The notes: generated from the sequence alone by a model not told the origin. A stretch of DNA of 64,000 nucleotides from Nocardia aurantia (GCF_009604425.1 NZ_WEGI01000013.1:186001-250000); one strand, 5' to 3'. Counted from the first letter of the stretch, positions 49,346 to 58,784 are shown. Translations and numbers: made by a program.

Positions 49346-49369
49346 TCCGCGCGTAGCACCCGGACGGGC

Positions 49370-49861
49370 TCAGCGGGGGATGTGGAACGTGATCAGTTCC
49401 CCGGTGCCCGGGTCCGCGCGCGCCCAGGGCCGGTCGAATTCCAGTACGGCCAGCGCCGAGGTCGGGAATTTGCGGCTCAGTTCCGTGGCGGGCCCGGAGT
49501 CGCGATTCGCGGCCAGCTCCCACGCCGTCCACGGCATGCCGGGCGCGTGCCCGACCAGCAGCAGGGTGGCCACGTCGTCGTCGGTGAGCTGGATCAGGTC
49601 GACGAGCGTGTGCGGAGTCGCCTCGTAGATCGACGACTCGAACAGCACGGGCGCGGTGACGCCGGTGGCGGCCAGGGTCTCCCTGGTCCGTACGGAGGTC
49701 GAGCAGCGTACCGCGTCGATCTCCGGCAGGGTGGTACGCAGCCAGTCACCGGCCAGTGCCGCCTCCCGGCGGCCGCGCGGCGCCAGCGGCCGGTCGTGGT
49801 CGGCGACACCCGGCGGGTAGCTGGACTTTCCGTGCCGCATCAAGATCAAGGTGCGTGCCAT
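49370..49861 (-). CDS. SixA-type histidine phosphatase
   Basis: 163 residues. The histidine-phosphatase RHG motif is at 9-11 in LILMRHGKSSYP; later SVRTRETLAATG and LLVGHAPGMPWT supply the second active-site half. SixA-type proteins remove phosphate from phosphohistidine; other small substrates are possible. ATG 49861 was chosen because it places the motif at the usual distance. Convergent with the small membrane protein. Confidence 0.88.
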   Translation of the reverse strand: MARTLILMRHGKSSYPPGVADHDRPLAPRGRREAALAGDWLRTTLPEIDAVRCSTSVRTRETLAATGVTAPVLFESSIYEATPHTLVDLIQLTDDDVATLLLVGHAPGMPWTAWELAANRDSGPATELSRKFPTSALAVLEFDRPWARADPGTGELITFHIPR

Positions 49862-50015
49862 GGTTCCTACCGTATGCCGGACAGAGACGTATCTCACTCT
49901 CGAGGCACACTGAAGGTGGCGTCACACTGGAACCCAACGGATACCAGCGTGGAGCATGCTCCGCATCGAGCCCCGGTGCGGTACATCCCCTGAAAGTTTC
50001 GAGGATCTGCGAGAT

Positions 50016-51686
50016 ATGGCCTATGTGATCACGCAGCGTTGTTGCAACGACGCGAGCTGCGTACCCGAGTGCCCGGTCGATTGCATTCGTCCCACTCCGG
50101 AGCAACCCGAGTTCGCGACGACCGAGCAGCTGTACATCGACCCCGACACCTGTATCGACTGCGGTGCCTGTGTGGATGCCTGCCCGGTGGAGGCCATCTT
50201 CTCCGAGGACGATCTGGTGGCTTCGCTGTCGCGGTTCCGCGACATCAACGCCGCCTACTTCCAGCGGCACCCACTCGAGTCGAACTTCGAGCCGATCAGC
50301 ACCCCGGCCCGCCCGCCCAAGGAACTGGGCACCCTGCGGGTCGCGATCGTCGGAGCCGGCCCCGCGGCCTGCTACGCCGCCGACGAGCTGCTGCGGCGCG
50401 CCGACGTCGAGGTGGAGATGTTCGACCGGCTGCCGACCCCCTGGGGTCTGGTCCGGGCCGGCGTCGCCCCCGACCACGCCGGCACCAAGCGCGTGTCGAC
50501 CATGTTCGAGAGCGCCTTCCGTCGCGACACCCTGCAGTACTACCTCAACGTCGAGGTGGGGCGGCACGTCAGCCACGACGAGCTGGTGGCGCATCATCAC
50601 GCGGTGATCTACGCCGTGGGCGCCTCCACCGACCGCCGGCTGGGCGTGCCCGGCGAGGATCTGCCCGGCAGCCACTCCGCGACCGAGTTCGTGGCCTGGT
50701 ACAACGGTCACCCCGACTACGCCGACCGCACCTTCGACCTGTCCGGCGAGCGGGCGGTCATCGTGGGCAACGGCAACGTCGCCCTCGACGTGGCCCGGGT
50801 GCTGACCATGAACCCCGACGAGCTGGCGAAGACCGACATCGCCGATCACGCCCTGGACACGCTGCGCGGCAGCAACATCCGCGAGGTCGTGGTGCTGGGC
50901 CGGCGTGGGCCGCTGCAGGCGGCGTACACCACCCCGGAGTTCCTGGCGCTGACCCACCTGAAGGATGTGGACGTCATCGTCGACGCGGGCGATCTGGAGC
51001 TCGACGGGGAGAGCCGGGCCCTGCTCGACGATCCCGAGGTCGAGCCGACGCTGCAGCTGAAGTACCAGCTGGCGGAGGAGTACGCCGGTGCCCCGCGCAA
51101 TCCGGAGCACAAGCGCATCGTCTTCCGCTACCTGACCTCGCCGACGGCGATCAACGGGACCGACAAGGTCGAGTCCATCGAGTTCGCGCACAACGAACTG
51201 GTGGCGGACGCGTCCGGGCACCTGGTCGCCCGGGCCACCGATCGGCTGGAGACGCTGCCGGCCTCGCTGGTGCTGCGCTCGATCGGTTACAAGGGCCGGC
51301 CGGTGCCGAATCTGCCGTTCGACGAGCGGGAGGGCGTGGTCCCCAACGCGCAGGGCCGGGTGCTGGCCGACGGCGAGCCGCTGACGGGCGTCTACGTGTC
51401 CGGCTGGATCAAGCGCGGCCCGCGCGGCGTGATCGGTTCCAACCGGGTCGACGCGACGGAGACGGTCGAGCATCTGCTGGCCGATTTCGTACAGGGCAAA
51501 CTCGCCGCGCCGCGCAGCGATCGGGCGGCGCTGAAGGCGCTGCTGACCGAGCGGCAGCCGGATCTGGTCGACCGGGAGGGCTGGAAGGCGATCGACACCG
51601 CGGAGAAGACCGCCGGCAAGGCCGGTGGCCGTCCCCGGGTCAAGTTCACCAGTCTCGAGGAACTGCTCAAGGCCGCCCGCAGCTGA
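50016..51686 (+). CDS. fprB: Ferredoxin-fused NADPH:ferredoxin/adrenodoxin-type reductase (FprB)
   Basis: 556 residues. The N-terminal ferredoxin (about 1-75) has CCNDASCVPECPVDCIRP and CIDCGACVDACPVEAI for two iron-sulfur clusters. The reductase part has the FAD Rossmann motif RVAIVGAGPAACYAA, TPWGLVRAGVAPDH, NADP site VIVGNGNVALDVARVL and GWIKRGPRGVIGSNR, all of the adrenodoxin-reductase family. It moves electrons between NADPH and ferredoxins, for example to P450s. ATG 50016 gives the conserved MAYVITQRC start. Single gene. Confidence 0.94.
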   Translation: MAYVITQRCCNDASCVPECPVDCIRPTPEQPEFATTEQLYIDPDTCIDCGACVDACPVEAIFSEDDLVASLSRFRDINAAYFQRHPLESNFEPISTPARPPKELGTLRVAIVGAGPAACYAADELLRRADVEVEMFDRLPTPWGLVRAGVAPDHAGTKRVSTMFESAFRRDTLQYYLNVEVGRHVSHDELVAHHHAVIYAVGASTDRRLGVPGEDLPGSHSATEFVAWYNGHPDYADRTFDLSGERAVIVGNGNVALDVARVLTMNPDELAKTDIADHALDTLRGSNIREVVVLGRRGPLQAAYTTPEFLALTHLKDVDVIVDAGDLELDGESRALLDDPEVEPTLQLKYQLAEEYAGAPRNPEHKRIVFRYLTSPTAINGTDKVESIEFAHNELVADASGHLVARATDRLETLPASLVLRSIGYKGRPVPNLPFDEREGVVPNAQGRVLADGEPLTGVYVSGWIKRGPRGVIGSNRVDATETVEHLLADFVQGKLAAPRSDRAALKALLTERQPDLVDREGWKAIDTAEKTAGKAGGRPRVKFTSLEELLKAARS

Positions 51687-51693
51687 TCCGACC

Positions 51694-51751
51694 GAGCCCC
51701 CGCGCCCCGGCTGTTTCCGGCATCGATCGGAAACGGCCGGGGCGCGGGCTC
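51694..51751. terminator. Long bidirectional terminator hairpin
   Basis: A 24-bp stem with a two-base bulge (arms GAGCCC...TTTCCG and CGGAAA...GGGCTC) around an 8-base loop, between fprB and the convergent lipoprotein gene. Its right arm includes the lipoprotein stop codon. Confidence 0.75.
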
Positions 51752-52142
51752 AGTTCGGCAGCAGGTTGATCATCAGACCGCCCTTGGTGCAGACCGAGGG
51801 CACCTTCGCGCTGGGCTGCGCCCGGCAGTCCCAGCCGTCGACCGTCTTCTTCAGGTCGCGCTGTTTTACGTAGGCCCCGGCGACGCGCATCGCCTCGGCA
51901 CAGTCGACCAGGCCGCCGGTCCGTTTCACCGCGATGACCGTGCGGGCCACCCCGCCGGTGTCGGTCACGTGCCCGCAACTCACGTCGCCGGGACCGGTCG
52001 GGGGCACGGTGCCCGGCGGCCCGGCGGCGGTCTCCGTCGAGGTCACCGAGGTGGACGGCGTGGTCGAATCGGAACCGTGCCCGCAGGCGGTCAGGGCCGT
52101 TGCCGCCGCCGCGGCCAGTAACACGAGCTGAGCCTTCTGCAC
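51750..52142 (-). CDS. Small secreted lipoprotein
   Basis: 130 residues. Signal peptide with lipobox ALTAC (Cys20), Ser/Thr/Pro-rich linker, then a compact domain with four Cys (SCGHV, VDCAEAM, WDCRAQ, SVCTKGG) that may form two disulfides. The ending DGWDCRAQPSAKVPSVCTKGGLMINLLP is common to a set of Nocardia and Mycobacterium lipoproteins with no known role. Confidence 0.8.
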   Translation of the reverse strand: MQKAQLVLLAAAAATALTACGHGSDSTTPSTSVTSTETAAGPPGTVPPTGPGDVSCGHVTDTGGVARTVIAVKRTGGLVDCAEAMRVAGAYVKQRDLKKTVDGWDCRAQPSAKVPSVCTKGGLMINLLPN

Positions 52143-52229
52143 GCCGAGTTCTCCTCCGTCCGCGGATCACGGCGGTCCGATGCCGCCGGATCCATCTTGA
52201 CAGGCAAACTTCGTGCAAACGGTATTTGG

Positions 52230-53006
52230 TCAGCCCGGCAGCGGGCCGATGCGCACGGTGGTGGTCACCGCGTCGCCGACGATGAACCACAGTCGCAGCA
52301 CCGGATGACCCGTGCCGCGATCGCCCGGCTCGAAGCGGCTGCGCACGCTGATGTGCTGACGGGCCAGCACCGGCGCGACGTATTCGACGACCGCGCGATG
52401 CGGTCCGGCCACCAGCTTCGGGAAGTCGACGAGGAAATGTTCCACCGCCTGCCAGTAGGCGGCGTTGTTGACGTGGTTGTACTGATCGATATCGGTGGCG
52501 CGCACCGGAAACGGCAGATCGGTATCGGAGTCCGGCGGGGTCGGATCGGTCAGCCAGGGCCGCCAGCGCAGCCGGTGTTCGGCGGTGGTGCGCGCCAGCA
52601 GCGCAAGGCCCTCGTCGCTGATCCGGGTCGGCATATTGGTCGACTCGTTGATGTTGATCCAGAAGCCCTCGGTCTCGATCAGCCCCCCGCCGGCGCTGGT
52701 GACCCGCACCCGCATATTCGTCCAGCGGGTCGACATCGCCGAACACCAGCGGCGCAGCTCCACCCGATCCGGCCACACGATCGGGCGGACCACATCGATG
52801 ACCGTGCGCCGGACGATCCAGTTCGGGTCGGTGTTTTCGAAGAAACCGGAGTGGAGTTCCTCCTCCGCGATGTCCTGCAGATAGCGCGCCACGGCATCGA
52901 ACCGCAGCCGGTTGTACGGATCCACGTCACCAGCCCGGACAGGCCACGCCGCGGCGAAACCCATGCCCTCCTGGGGAAGCGGGGCGAGTGGCTGATCGAG
53001 TGACAC
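52230..53006 (-). CDS. Acyl-ACP thioesterase domain protein
   Basis: 258 residues, two hotdog repeats. First: WPVRAGDVDPYNRLRFDAVARYLQDIAEE with NWIVRRTVIDVVRP; second: FPVRATDIDQYNHVNNAAYWQAVEHFL with the N-H-V-N-N catalytic region. This is the FatA-like acyl-ACP thioesterase family found in mycobacteria (Rv2001 type). It would release fatty acids from acyl carriers. GTG 53006 has GAGGAG six bases upstream. Confidence 0.88.
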   Translation of the reverse strand: MSLDQPLAPLPQEGMGFAAAWPVRAGDVDPYNRLRFDAVARYLQDIAEEELHSGFFENTDPNWIVRRTVIDVVRPIVWPDRVELRRWCSAMSTRWTNMRVRVTSAGGGLIETEGFWININESTNMPTRISDEGLALLARTTAEHRLRWRPWLTDPTPPDSDTDLPFPVRATDIDQYNHVNNAAYWQAVEHFLVDFPKLVAGPHRAVVEYVAPVLARQHISVRSRFEPGDRGTGHPVLRLWFIVGDAVTTTVRIGPLPG

Positions 53007-53100
53007 TGGAGCTCCTCGCGCTGCACGGGTGTGCCGCGTTTTCATGCGTTGCTGTTGCCCCATGACTTTACGGGGCGCACGTCACACCGCCACGGTCGCC

Positions 53101-53739
53101 TCACCCCCGTCCGACCCGGGTGATCAGCCCGCAAACATGCGCTTCGGCGGCCTCCCGAGCGGCTGTGGGATGGCCGGATTCGAGTGCCTCGACGATCCGC
53201 CGGTGTTCCCGCAGCGCGCTGCGGCGGTTCGTGGGCGACCGCCACAGATCGCCGCGATACAGATGGGTCTGGGCCTCCAGCCGCACGAGTTCTGCGATCA
53301 GGACGGGATTTTCGCAACGATCCCGGATGAAGGCGTGGAATTCGAGATCCGCGGCGGTGTCCCGGACCGGGTCCGCGGCCGCCCGCAGATTCGTTTCCTG
53401 CACGAACAACGACTCGGTGAGAACGCCGAGGTCGGCCTCCGTGAGCCGGGTGGCGGCGGCCGCGGCGGCGAGCCCGTCGAGCACCGACCGCACCGCCAGC
53501 ACATCCCGGATGCGCCGATCGTCGAGGACCGCGATCCGTGCCCCGGCGTGGGGTGTGGCGACCGCGAGCCCCTCGGCGATCAACTGCTGCACCGCCTCCC
53601 GAACCGGACTGCGGCTCACTCCGAGTCGCCCCGACAGAGCCGGAACACTCAGCGGCGCACCGGGTTCCAGCTCGCCATCCAGCACCAGCCGCCGCAGTTC
53701 CCGATGCACCGCCGGCCCGAGCAGCTCCGCCCCGGTCAC
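53101..53739 (-). CDS. GntR-family regulator with FCD domain
   Basis: 212 residues. N-terminal winged helix (LGPAVHRELRRLVLDGELEPGAPLSVPALSGRLGVSRSPVREAVQQLIAEGL) and a helical FCD effector domain with DLEFHAFIRDRCENPVLIAEL and REHRRIVEALESGHPTAAREAAEAHV, including the metal-binding His set. The GTG at 53739 overlaps the oxygenase stop by four bases. It probably controls its own operon. Confidence 0.9.
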   Translation of the reverse strand: MTGAELLGPAVHRELRRLVLDGELEPGAPLSVPALSGRLGVSRSPVREAVQQLIAEGLAVATPHAGARIAVLDDRRIRDVLAVRSVLDGLAAAAAATRLTEADLGVLTESLFVQETNLRAAADPVRDTAADLEFHAFIRDRCENPVLIAELVRLEAQTHLYRGDLWRSPTNRRSALREHRRIVEALESGHPTAAREAAEAHVCGLITRVGRG

Positions 53740-54728
53740 GACCGCGGGCGGTAGTTCGCCGCCACCCGAGCGGCGATGAATTCGGCCGCGGTCACCGCCG
53801 GATAGCCGCCGCGCGGTCCGCGGATCACCGCATCCCGATCGGCCTGGGCGAAGTACGCGATGCTGTACCGATCGCCCTGATATTCCCCGGCGCCCGGTCC
53901 CCGCACCCGATGGAAATTGGACGGCAGCAGATCGTCGCTCCACCGGGTGAGCATGTCGCCGATGTTGCAGGTGATCAGCGCCGAGGACGGCGTGATGGCG
54001 GTCCACTGCTGCCCGTCCATCTCGCGGCCGGGACAGACCTGCAGCCCGCCTTGCCCGTCGCGCTGGAAAAGCAGTGTCAGGCAATCGAAATCGGTGTGCG
54101 CGCCGGCCCGCCAGTGTCCCGGCACGCCGTACAGTTCCGGCGGTACCGCGAAATAGTGCAGCAGCCGCAGCGTGCTCTGATAGCGCTCGGAACTCGGATC
54201 GTGCGCTGCCGTGAAATGGTCGCGCGGGAAGCCGAGCCGATCCGCGAAGCAGGACAGCACCCGCATCGCCACCGTCCAGCACTGCCGTTCGAAATCGAGC
54301 AGTTCCGAGGCGAATTCGGGTAGTTCGGCATCGCCGGGCCACAACCCCGCCATATTCGGCCGGGTGATCTGATAGGACTCCTTCCGATCCGGCACCCCGA
54401 TCGACGGCCGCACCTGACTGCGACTCTCCCACCCCGAGTTCTTCGCCTTCACCAGTGCGTATTTCGCCTTGATCGGCTCCGGTAACGCGAAGAACCGCTC
54501 GGTCAGGGCGAAAGCGCGGTCGACCCGTTCCGGCGCGATACCGTGCCCGGAGAGCTGGAAGAACCCGATCTCGGTGGCGGCCGTCCAGAGCTCCTCGGTG
54601 ATCTCCGCACGGCGCGAATTGAATTCGCCGAGATCGATCACCCGGATCTCCCGGTCGCCGGTCTCCCCGCCGAGCCCGCCCATCCGTTTCTCGCGATCCA
54701 CTTCGGACAGATCGTATTCCGTGGTCAT
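53736..54728 (-). CDS. Isopenicillin N synthase-family 2-oxoglutarate/Fe(II) dioxygenase
   Basis: 330 residues. Iron triad His211, Asp213 (AHTDFD) and His273 (SNFHRV), with Arg287 in RYSIAYF for the 2-oxoglutarate. N-terminal DIOX_N region with IRVIDLGEF, WTAATEIGFFQLSGHGI. The family oxidises small molecules; substrate unknown. First gene of an operon with the GntR regulator, so it is likely catabolic or defence-related and induced by its substrate. Confidence 0.88.
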   Translation of the reverse strand: MTTEYDLSEVDREKRMGGLGGETGDREIRVIDLGEFNSRRAEITEELWTAATEIGFFQLSGHGIAPERVDRAFALTERFFALPEPIKAKYALVKAKNSGWESRSQVRPSIGVPDRKESYQITRPNMAGLWPGDAELPEFASELLDFERQCWTVAMRVLSCFADRLGFPRDHFTAAHDPSSERYQSTLRLLHYFAVPPELYGVPGHWRAGAHTDFDCLTLLFQRDGQGGLQVCPGREMDGQQWTAITPSSALITCNIGDMLTRWSDDLLPSNFHRVRGPGAGEYQGDRYSIAYFAQADRDAVIRGPRGGYPAVTAAEFIAARVAANYRPRS

Positions 54729-54788
54729 GCGGGCTCCCGAGTCGTGCGGTCGTGCGATTGCTTTCCGGGTCCAGTGTGGGTGCCGATA

Positions 54789-54842
54789 ATTACATGCAAT
54801 CGCAACGGTGTTTCGGGAAGATCACTGCCGATTACATGTGCT
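54789..54842 (-). promoter_or_regulatory. Two ATTACATG sites upstream of the dioxygenase-GntR operon
   Basis: ATTACATGCAAT (54789-54800, near-palindrome) and ATTACATGTGCT (54831-54842) start 42 bases apart, four helical turns. They sit 61 and 103 bases upstream of the dioxygenase start in an otherwise GC-rich gap. Candidate operators of the co-encoded GntR protein. Confidence 0.5.
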
Positions 54843-54967
54843 GTGATCCGGGCCGAAACCGGGGGTCGGCCGGATGCCATTCGCGACCGATTCGCCACTC
54901 CCGTCACCGTTCTCCGGGCGGACAGCGAGGGCTCCGCACCCGGTTCCGGATAGGCACGGGCGTCGCC

Positions 54968-56080
54968 TCAGGCTCGGAGATCGGCTCCGGCGGAAAGCAA
55001 TTCGATCGCCGGCTCCCGCTCGGGCGCCAGGAACGCGAGCAGTGCGGCGCCCTCCTCCTCGACCTCGGCACGCTCCGCGGCGGTCCAGGCGCGCAGGGGC
55101 GAGATCCGCAGCCGGGCCCGGGTCCGGTCGGTGACGATCTTGTAGATCCCGGACAGATACCCGTCCACCAGGATCGGCGCGACCTGAGCGGCCATGTGCC
55201 GCAACGGCGGTGCGGCCCCGTCCGGCACGATGCGCCGCCGATCCTGATGCGAGAGGTAGACATTGTCGTACCAGCCCAGGAAGCGCACGGGCGCGGGCAG
55301 ATCCGGGTCGGCGAGTTCGGCGTCGGCCGGGTCGTAGAGGGTGCGGCCGCGCTCGTCGGTGTAGGTGCGCACCCGGTCGCCGAGTCGCAGCACGGCCTCC
55401 TTGATCCCGACCAGCCTCGACCAGGTCTGGATGTCCATGGTGCTCGCGGGGCCGAAGGCGTACAGATACCGCAGTACCAGCTCGGCGAGCGGATAGCCGG
55501 GCCGCAGCGGCTCGCCCAGCCACGGCTCGACGCGCGACCAGGTGGGCCGGCTGTTGTCGCGCCACAGTCCACGTGGCGGCGTCTGCAACACGGGAAGCTG
55601 ATACAGCCAGGTCTGCACCACCGCCCCCGGATCCCGGTCCGGATACTCGGCCGCGGCCCGGAGCCGCAACTGAGCGGCCGGCGTCGGCTCGGCGCCGAGG
55701 GCGCGCTCACCCCGGGCCCGGACCTCCTCGGGATCCAGCCCCACCATCGCGCCGCCGTTGAAACCGCGTCGGAACGGGATCTTCTCCAGTTCGGGCTGCA
55801 CATGCGGCGCGATCCGCAGCGCGTCCGGCGGCGTGACCAGATGAATCGTCGCCCGCATCAACGTGATCCGGACCAGGCTGCGCTCGGTGAGCCCCACCGA
55901 CACCGCCGCCGGATCGAAATCGACCGTCCGGCTGAACAATCCGATGAACGGCGGTGTCACGTCCTGCGCCTGTAGGCCGACCAGGTGCTCACACATCCGC
56001 GGCACCGGCAACTCGCTGCGCCGCAGCAGATGCTGGCGTCGCAACAGTGTGCGGTTCAGGATCCGATCGGTGAGTGTCAT
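54968..56080 (-). CDS. Winged helix DNA-binding domain protein (AlkZ-like, HTH_42)
   Basis: 370 residues. N-terminal LNRTLLRRQHLLRRSELPVPRMCEHLVGLQAQD, the family-typical LVRITLMRATIHLVTPPDA and C-terminal FLGWYDNVYLSHQDRRRIVPDG and VDGYLSGIYKI. The family includes AlkZ-type DNA glycosylases that unhook crosslinks and alkylated bases; the QxQ-type catalytic motif appears as LQAQD. A repair role is likely but not shown. Confidence 0.88.
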   Translation of the reverse strand: MTLTDRILNRTLLRRQHLLRRSELPVPRMCEHLVGLQAQDVTPPFIGLFSRTVDFDPAAVSVGLTERSLVRITLMRATIHLVTPPDALRIAPHVQPELEKIPFRRGFNGGAMVGLDPEEVRARGERALGAEPTPAAQLRLRAAAEYPDRDPGAVVQTWLYQLPVLQTPPRGLWRDNSRPTWSRVEPWLGEPLRPGYPLAELVLRYLYAFGPASTMDIQTWSRLVGIKEAVLRLGDRVRTYTDERGRTLYDPADAELADPDLPAPVRFLGWYDNVYLSHQDRRRIVPDGAAPPLRHMAAQVAPILVDGYLSGIYKIVTDRTRARLRISPLRAWTAAERAEVEEEGAALLAFLAPEREPAIELLSAGADLRA

Positions 56081-56113
56081 GGTGCGGCCACTGTACGGCC
56101 GGGCACCGACAGG

Positions 56114-57088
56114 TCAGCGCAGCGTCACGACCACCTTGCCCAGGGCGCCCCGGTTCTCCAGGGCGGCAACGGCTTCCGCGGCCCGGTCCAGCGGGTACAG
56201 CACCGGCCGCGGCGGCGCGATCCGCCCGGACGCCAGCAGCGGTTCCACCTCGGCCCACTGCTCGGCCAGGTAGCCGGGATGCGTCAGCACCCACGCGCCC
56301 CAGCCCACCCCGATCACGTCGATGTTGTTGAGCAGCAACCGGTTCACCCGCACGGTCGGGATCTCACCGCCGGTGAAACCGAGTACCAGCAGCCGGCCCG
56401 CCGGGGCCAGCGACCGCAGGCTGTCGGTGAACCGGTCGCCGCCGACGGGATCGACCACCACGTCGACGCCGTGGCCCCCGGTGAGCTTCTTCACCGCGGC
56501 CGCCCAGCCGTCGGTCAGGACCACATCGGTGGCGCCGTTGGCCCGCGCGACCTCGGCCTTCTCCTCGCTGCTGACCACCGCGACCACCCGGCCCGCGCCG
56601 AAGGCCGAAGCCATCCGCAGCGTCGAGGTGCCGATGCCGCCCGCGGCGCCGTGCACCAGCACGGTCTCGCCCTCGGCCAGCCGGCCGCGGGTCTTCAGCG
56701 CACAGTGCACGGTCAGATCGTTGAACAACAGCCCCGCGCCGGCCTCCAGCGACACCGCGTCGGGCAGCGCGAAGACCTGCGAAGCCGGCGCGACCGCGAC
56801 CTCGGCCAGGGCATTACCCAGCAGCGTCAGCGCGACCACCCGGTCGCCGGGCCGCACCTGCGCCCCCGCCGGCGCCTCCCGCACGATGCCCGCCACCTCG
56901 CCGCCCACCACGAACGGCAGCTCCGGCTTGATCTGGTACAGGCCACGGCTCATCAGCACGTCGGGGAAGGCGACACCCGCCGCGTGCACGTCGATGACGA
57001 CGCCGTCCGGCATCGGTGCCGGCTCCGGAATGTCGACGATCTCGATGGACTCCGGGCCCTCGAGCTTGCTGACCTGGGCTGCGCGCAT
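56114..57088 (-). CDS. Zeta-crystallin-type NADPH:quinone oxidoreductase
   Basis: 324 residues of the medium-chain dehydrogenase fold without the zinc ligands. GroES-like N-terminus (VSKLEGPESIEIVDIPEPAP), then the NADPH site LVHGAAGGIGTSTLRMASAFGAGRVVAVVSS. It would reduce quinones or enones. Transcribed in the same direction as the AlkZ-like gene, 33 bases upstream of it, so possibly one unit. Confidence 0.9.
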   Translation of the reverse strand: MRAAQVSKLEGPESIEIVDIPEPAPMPDGVVIDVHAAGVAFPDVLMSRGLYQIKPELPFVVGGEVAGIVREAPAGAQVRPGDRVVALTLLGNALAEVAVAPASQVFALPDAVSLEAGAGLLFNDLTVHCALKTRGRLAEGETVLVHGAAGGIGTSTLRMASAFGAGRVVAVVSSEEKAEVARANGATDVVLTDGWAAAVKKLTGGHGVDVVVDPVGGDRFTDSLRSLAPAGRLLVLGFTGGEIPTVRVNRLLLNNIDVIGVGWGAWVLTHPGYLAEQWAEVEPLLASGRIAPPRPVLYPLDRAAEAVAALENRGALGKVVVTLR

Positions 57089-57273
57089 GAATCGGCCTCT
57101 CTTCCACAGTTGACGTCGGATTCAAGTTAGCGGATGCGGGTGCGGGACGGTCGCCGGGGAACACATTTCGTTACCCCGACCGGCGGAATCTTGCTATTCT
57201 CAGCCAGCCGTATCGCAGTCGTCGCCGCCTGCACACCACCGTGTGTGCCGCTGTCTTCGCTTCAGGGGGAGTC

Positions 57274-57591
57274 ATGGCCGGTAAGAACGATCCGCCTGCC
57301 GCCCTGCGGGTCGACACCGTCGCATTGCATACGTTCGCCAAGACGCTGCACGACGAGGCCGCCACCATCGTGGGCCTGCGTTCCGGTCTGGCCGACGCGG
57401 CGGGCGCGTTACCCGGCACCCGCTGGGAGACCACCTGCACGCAGCTGCACGCCATCATCGACAAGGCGCTGGGCCGCGTCGGCGAACGCCTGTCGACGGT
57501 CGCCGACAGCATCGAGCACACCGGCAAGGTCATCGACGTCACCGACGAGCAGTTCCGTGCCAAGCTGACCACGATCGGACTGCATCCATGA
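57274..57591 (+). CDS. EspC-like type VII secretion target
   Basis: 105 residues, almost all helical, with two helices joined near residue 48 (LPGTRW, Trp51). It resembles the EspC / DUF2580 family of type VII secretion substrates that pair with a second WXG-type partner. ATG 57274 follows AGGGGGA. Its last four bases overlap the next gene, so both are made together. No ESX core gene is in the window, so the secretion machine must lie elsewhere. Confidence 0.75.
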   Translation: MAGKNDPPAALRVDTVALHTFAKTLHDEAATIVGLRSGLADAAGALPGTRWETTCTQLHAIIDKALGRVGERLSTVADSIEHTGKVIDVTDEQFRAKLTTIGLHP

Positions 57592-58778
57592 CGCTGACCA
57601 TCCCGGATGTCGAGAAGTGGGCCCCGGAGGAACTCTCGACGACCGCCGCCGCGGTGGGCAAGCTCTCCGGCGACCTGGACGGCGCGATCCTGGCCGGCAT
57701 CGGCAAGACGCAGAGCCTGAGGTGGGACGGCGCCGCCGCGGCCGCCGCCGGCGACCGCCTGGTCACCGAGAAGACCCGGGCCTCGGCGCTCGGCCAGGCA
57801 TTGCTGCAATTGCAGACCGCCCTCACCCAGCAGGTCGACAACCTGGTCCACACCAAGCAGACCGTGCTGGACCTGCGCAACCAGGCCGAACACCCGCCCG
57901 GCCCCGGCATTCCGGGCTACACGGTGAGCCCGACCGGCGCGGTCTCCGCCGACGCCCGCATCGAGTGGATCCGCCGCAGTCGCCGGGGCCCACACGACGA
58001 GGACCTCTTCACCGAGGCGAAGCTGCAGGCCATGATCGGCACCGAATACGGCGAGGCACTGGCCTGGCAGGTGAAGATCATGCGCGCCCTGCAACAGGCG
58101 GAAAGCGTTGCCGAACAGGCGATCACAACGGTCGACCAGGCAGGCAAGGCGATCGCCGCCGCCTACGAGGGCCTCGGCGATCCGATCACCGGCGCCGGCG
58201 GCGCACCCCCACCTCCGGCCGCTCCCATCGACGCGGCGGCGCCCACGGCACCACCTCCACCGGCCGCCGAGGTGAACGGTTCCTCGCCCGGGCGAATGGC
58301 TCTCCACCACGGCGGCGCCGGTCTGCAAGGCGGCAGCACCGGCCTGCAGAGCGGCGGTATCGGTCACCCGCCTGCCGGGGCCGAATATCAGACCGTGGCA
58401 TACGCCCACGATCACAGCGGCGGTCCCCAGGCCGAATGGATCCGTCAAGCCAAACAAGTACTCATCGAGATGGGATATCCGCCGGACGCCATCGACGAGA
58501 ATGCGATTGCGACGATTATCAAGTACGAGTCCGGCGGTAATCCGAACGCGATCAACAATTATGACTCCAATGCCGCCGCCGGACATCCGTCCATCGGATT
58601 GATGCAGACCATAGGCAGCACTTTCAATGCCTATATGGCGCCTGGTCACGGCGATATTCGGAATCCGGTCGACAACATCATCGCGGCAAGTCGTTATGCG
58701 ATCGCCCGATACGGTTCGTTGCAGAATGTCCCGGGCGTTGTCGCGGTCGCACAGGGGCTCCCGTATCGGGGGTACTGA
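57588..58778 (+). CDS. WXG-type/lytic transglycosylase fusion protein
   Basis: 396 residues. N-terminal helical domain (1-105) with a W-x-G turn (Trp46-Gly48), a second helical stretch (about 130-195), a Pro/Ala/Gly linker (about 202-270) and a C-terminal SLT-type domain (about 275-396). In the latter, Glu314 in KYESGGNPNAINNYDSNA is the expected catalytic acid, followed by SIGLMQTIGSTFNAY. It would cut peptidoglycan outside the cell after export, probably by type VII secretion. From about base 58490 the GC content falls, which suggests the catalytic domain was acquired separately. Confidence 0.85.
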   Translation: MTLTIPDVEKWAPEELSTTAAAVGKLSGDLDGAILAGIGKTQSLRWDGAAAAAAGDRLVTEKTRASALGQALLQLQTALTQQVDNLVHTKQTVLDLRNQAEHPPGPGIPGYTVSPTGAVSADARIEWIRRSRRGPHDEDLFTEAKLQAMIGTEYGEALAWQVKIMRALQQAESVAEQAITTVDQAGKAIAAAYEGLGDPITGAGGAPPPPAAPIDAAAPTAPPPPAAEVNGSSPGRMALHHGGAGLQGGSTGLQSGGIGHPPAGAEYQTVAYAHDHSGGPQAEWIRQAKQVLIEMGYPPDAIDENAIATIIKYESGGNPNAINNYDSNAAAGHPSIGLMQTIGSTFNAYMAPGHGDIRNPVDNIIAASRYAIARYGSLQNVPGVVAVAQGLPYRGY

Positions 58779-58784
58779 AGGTCG

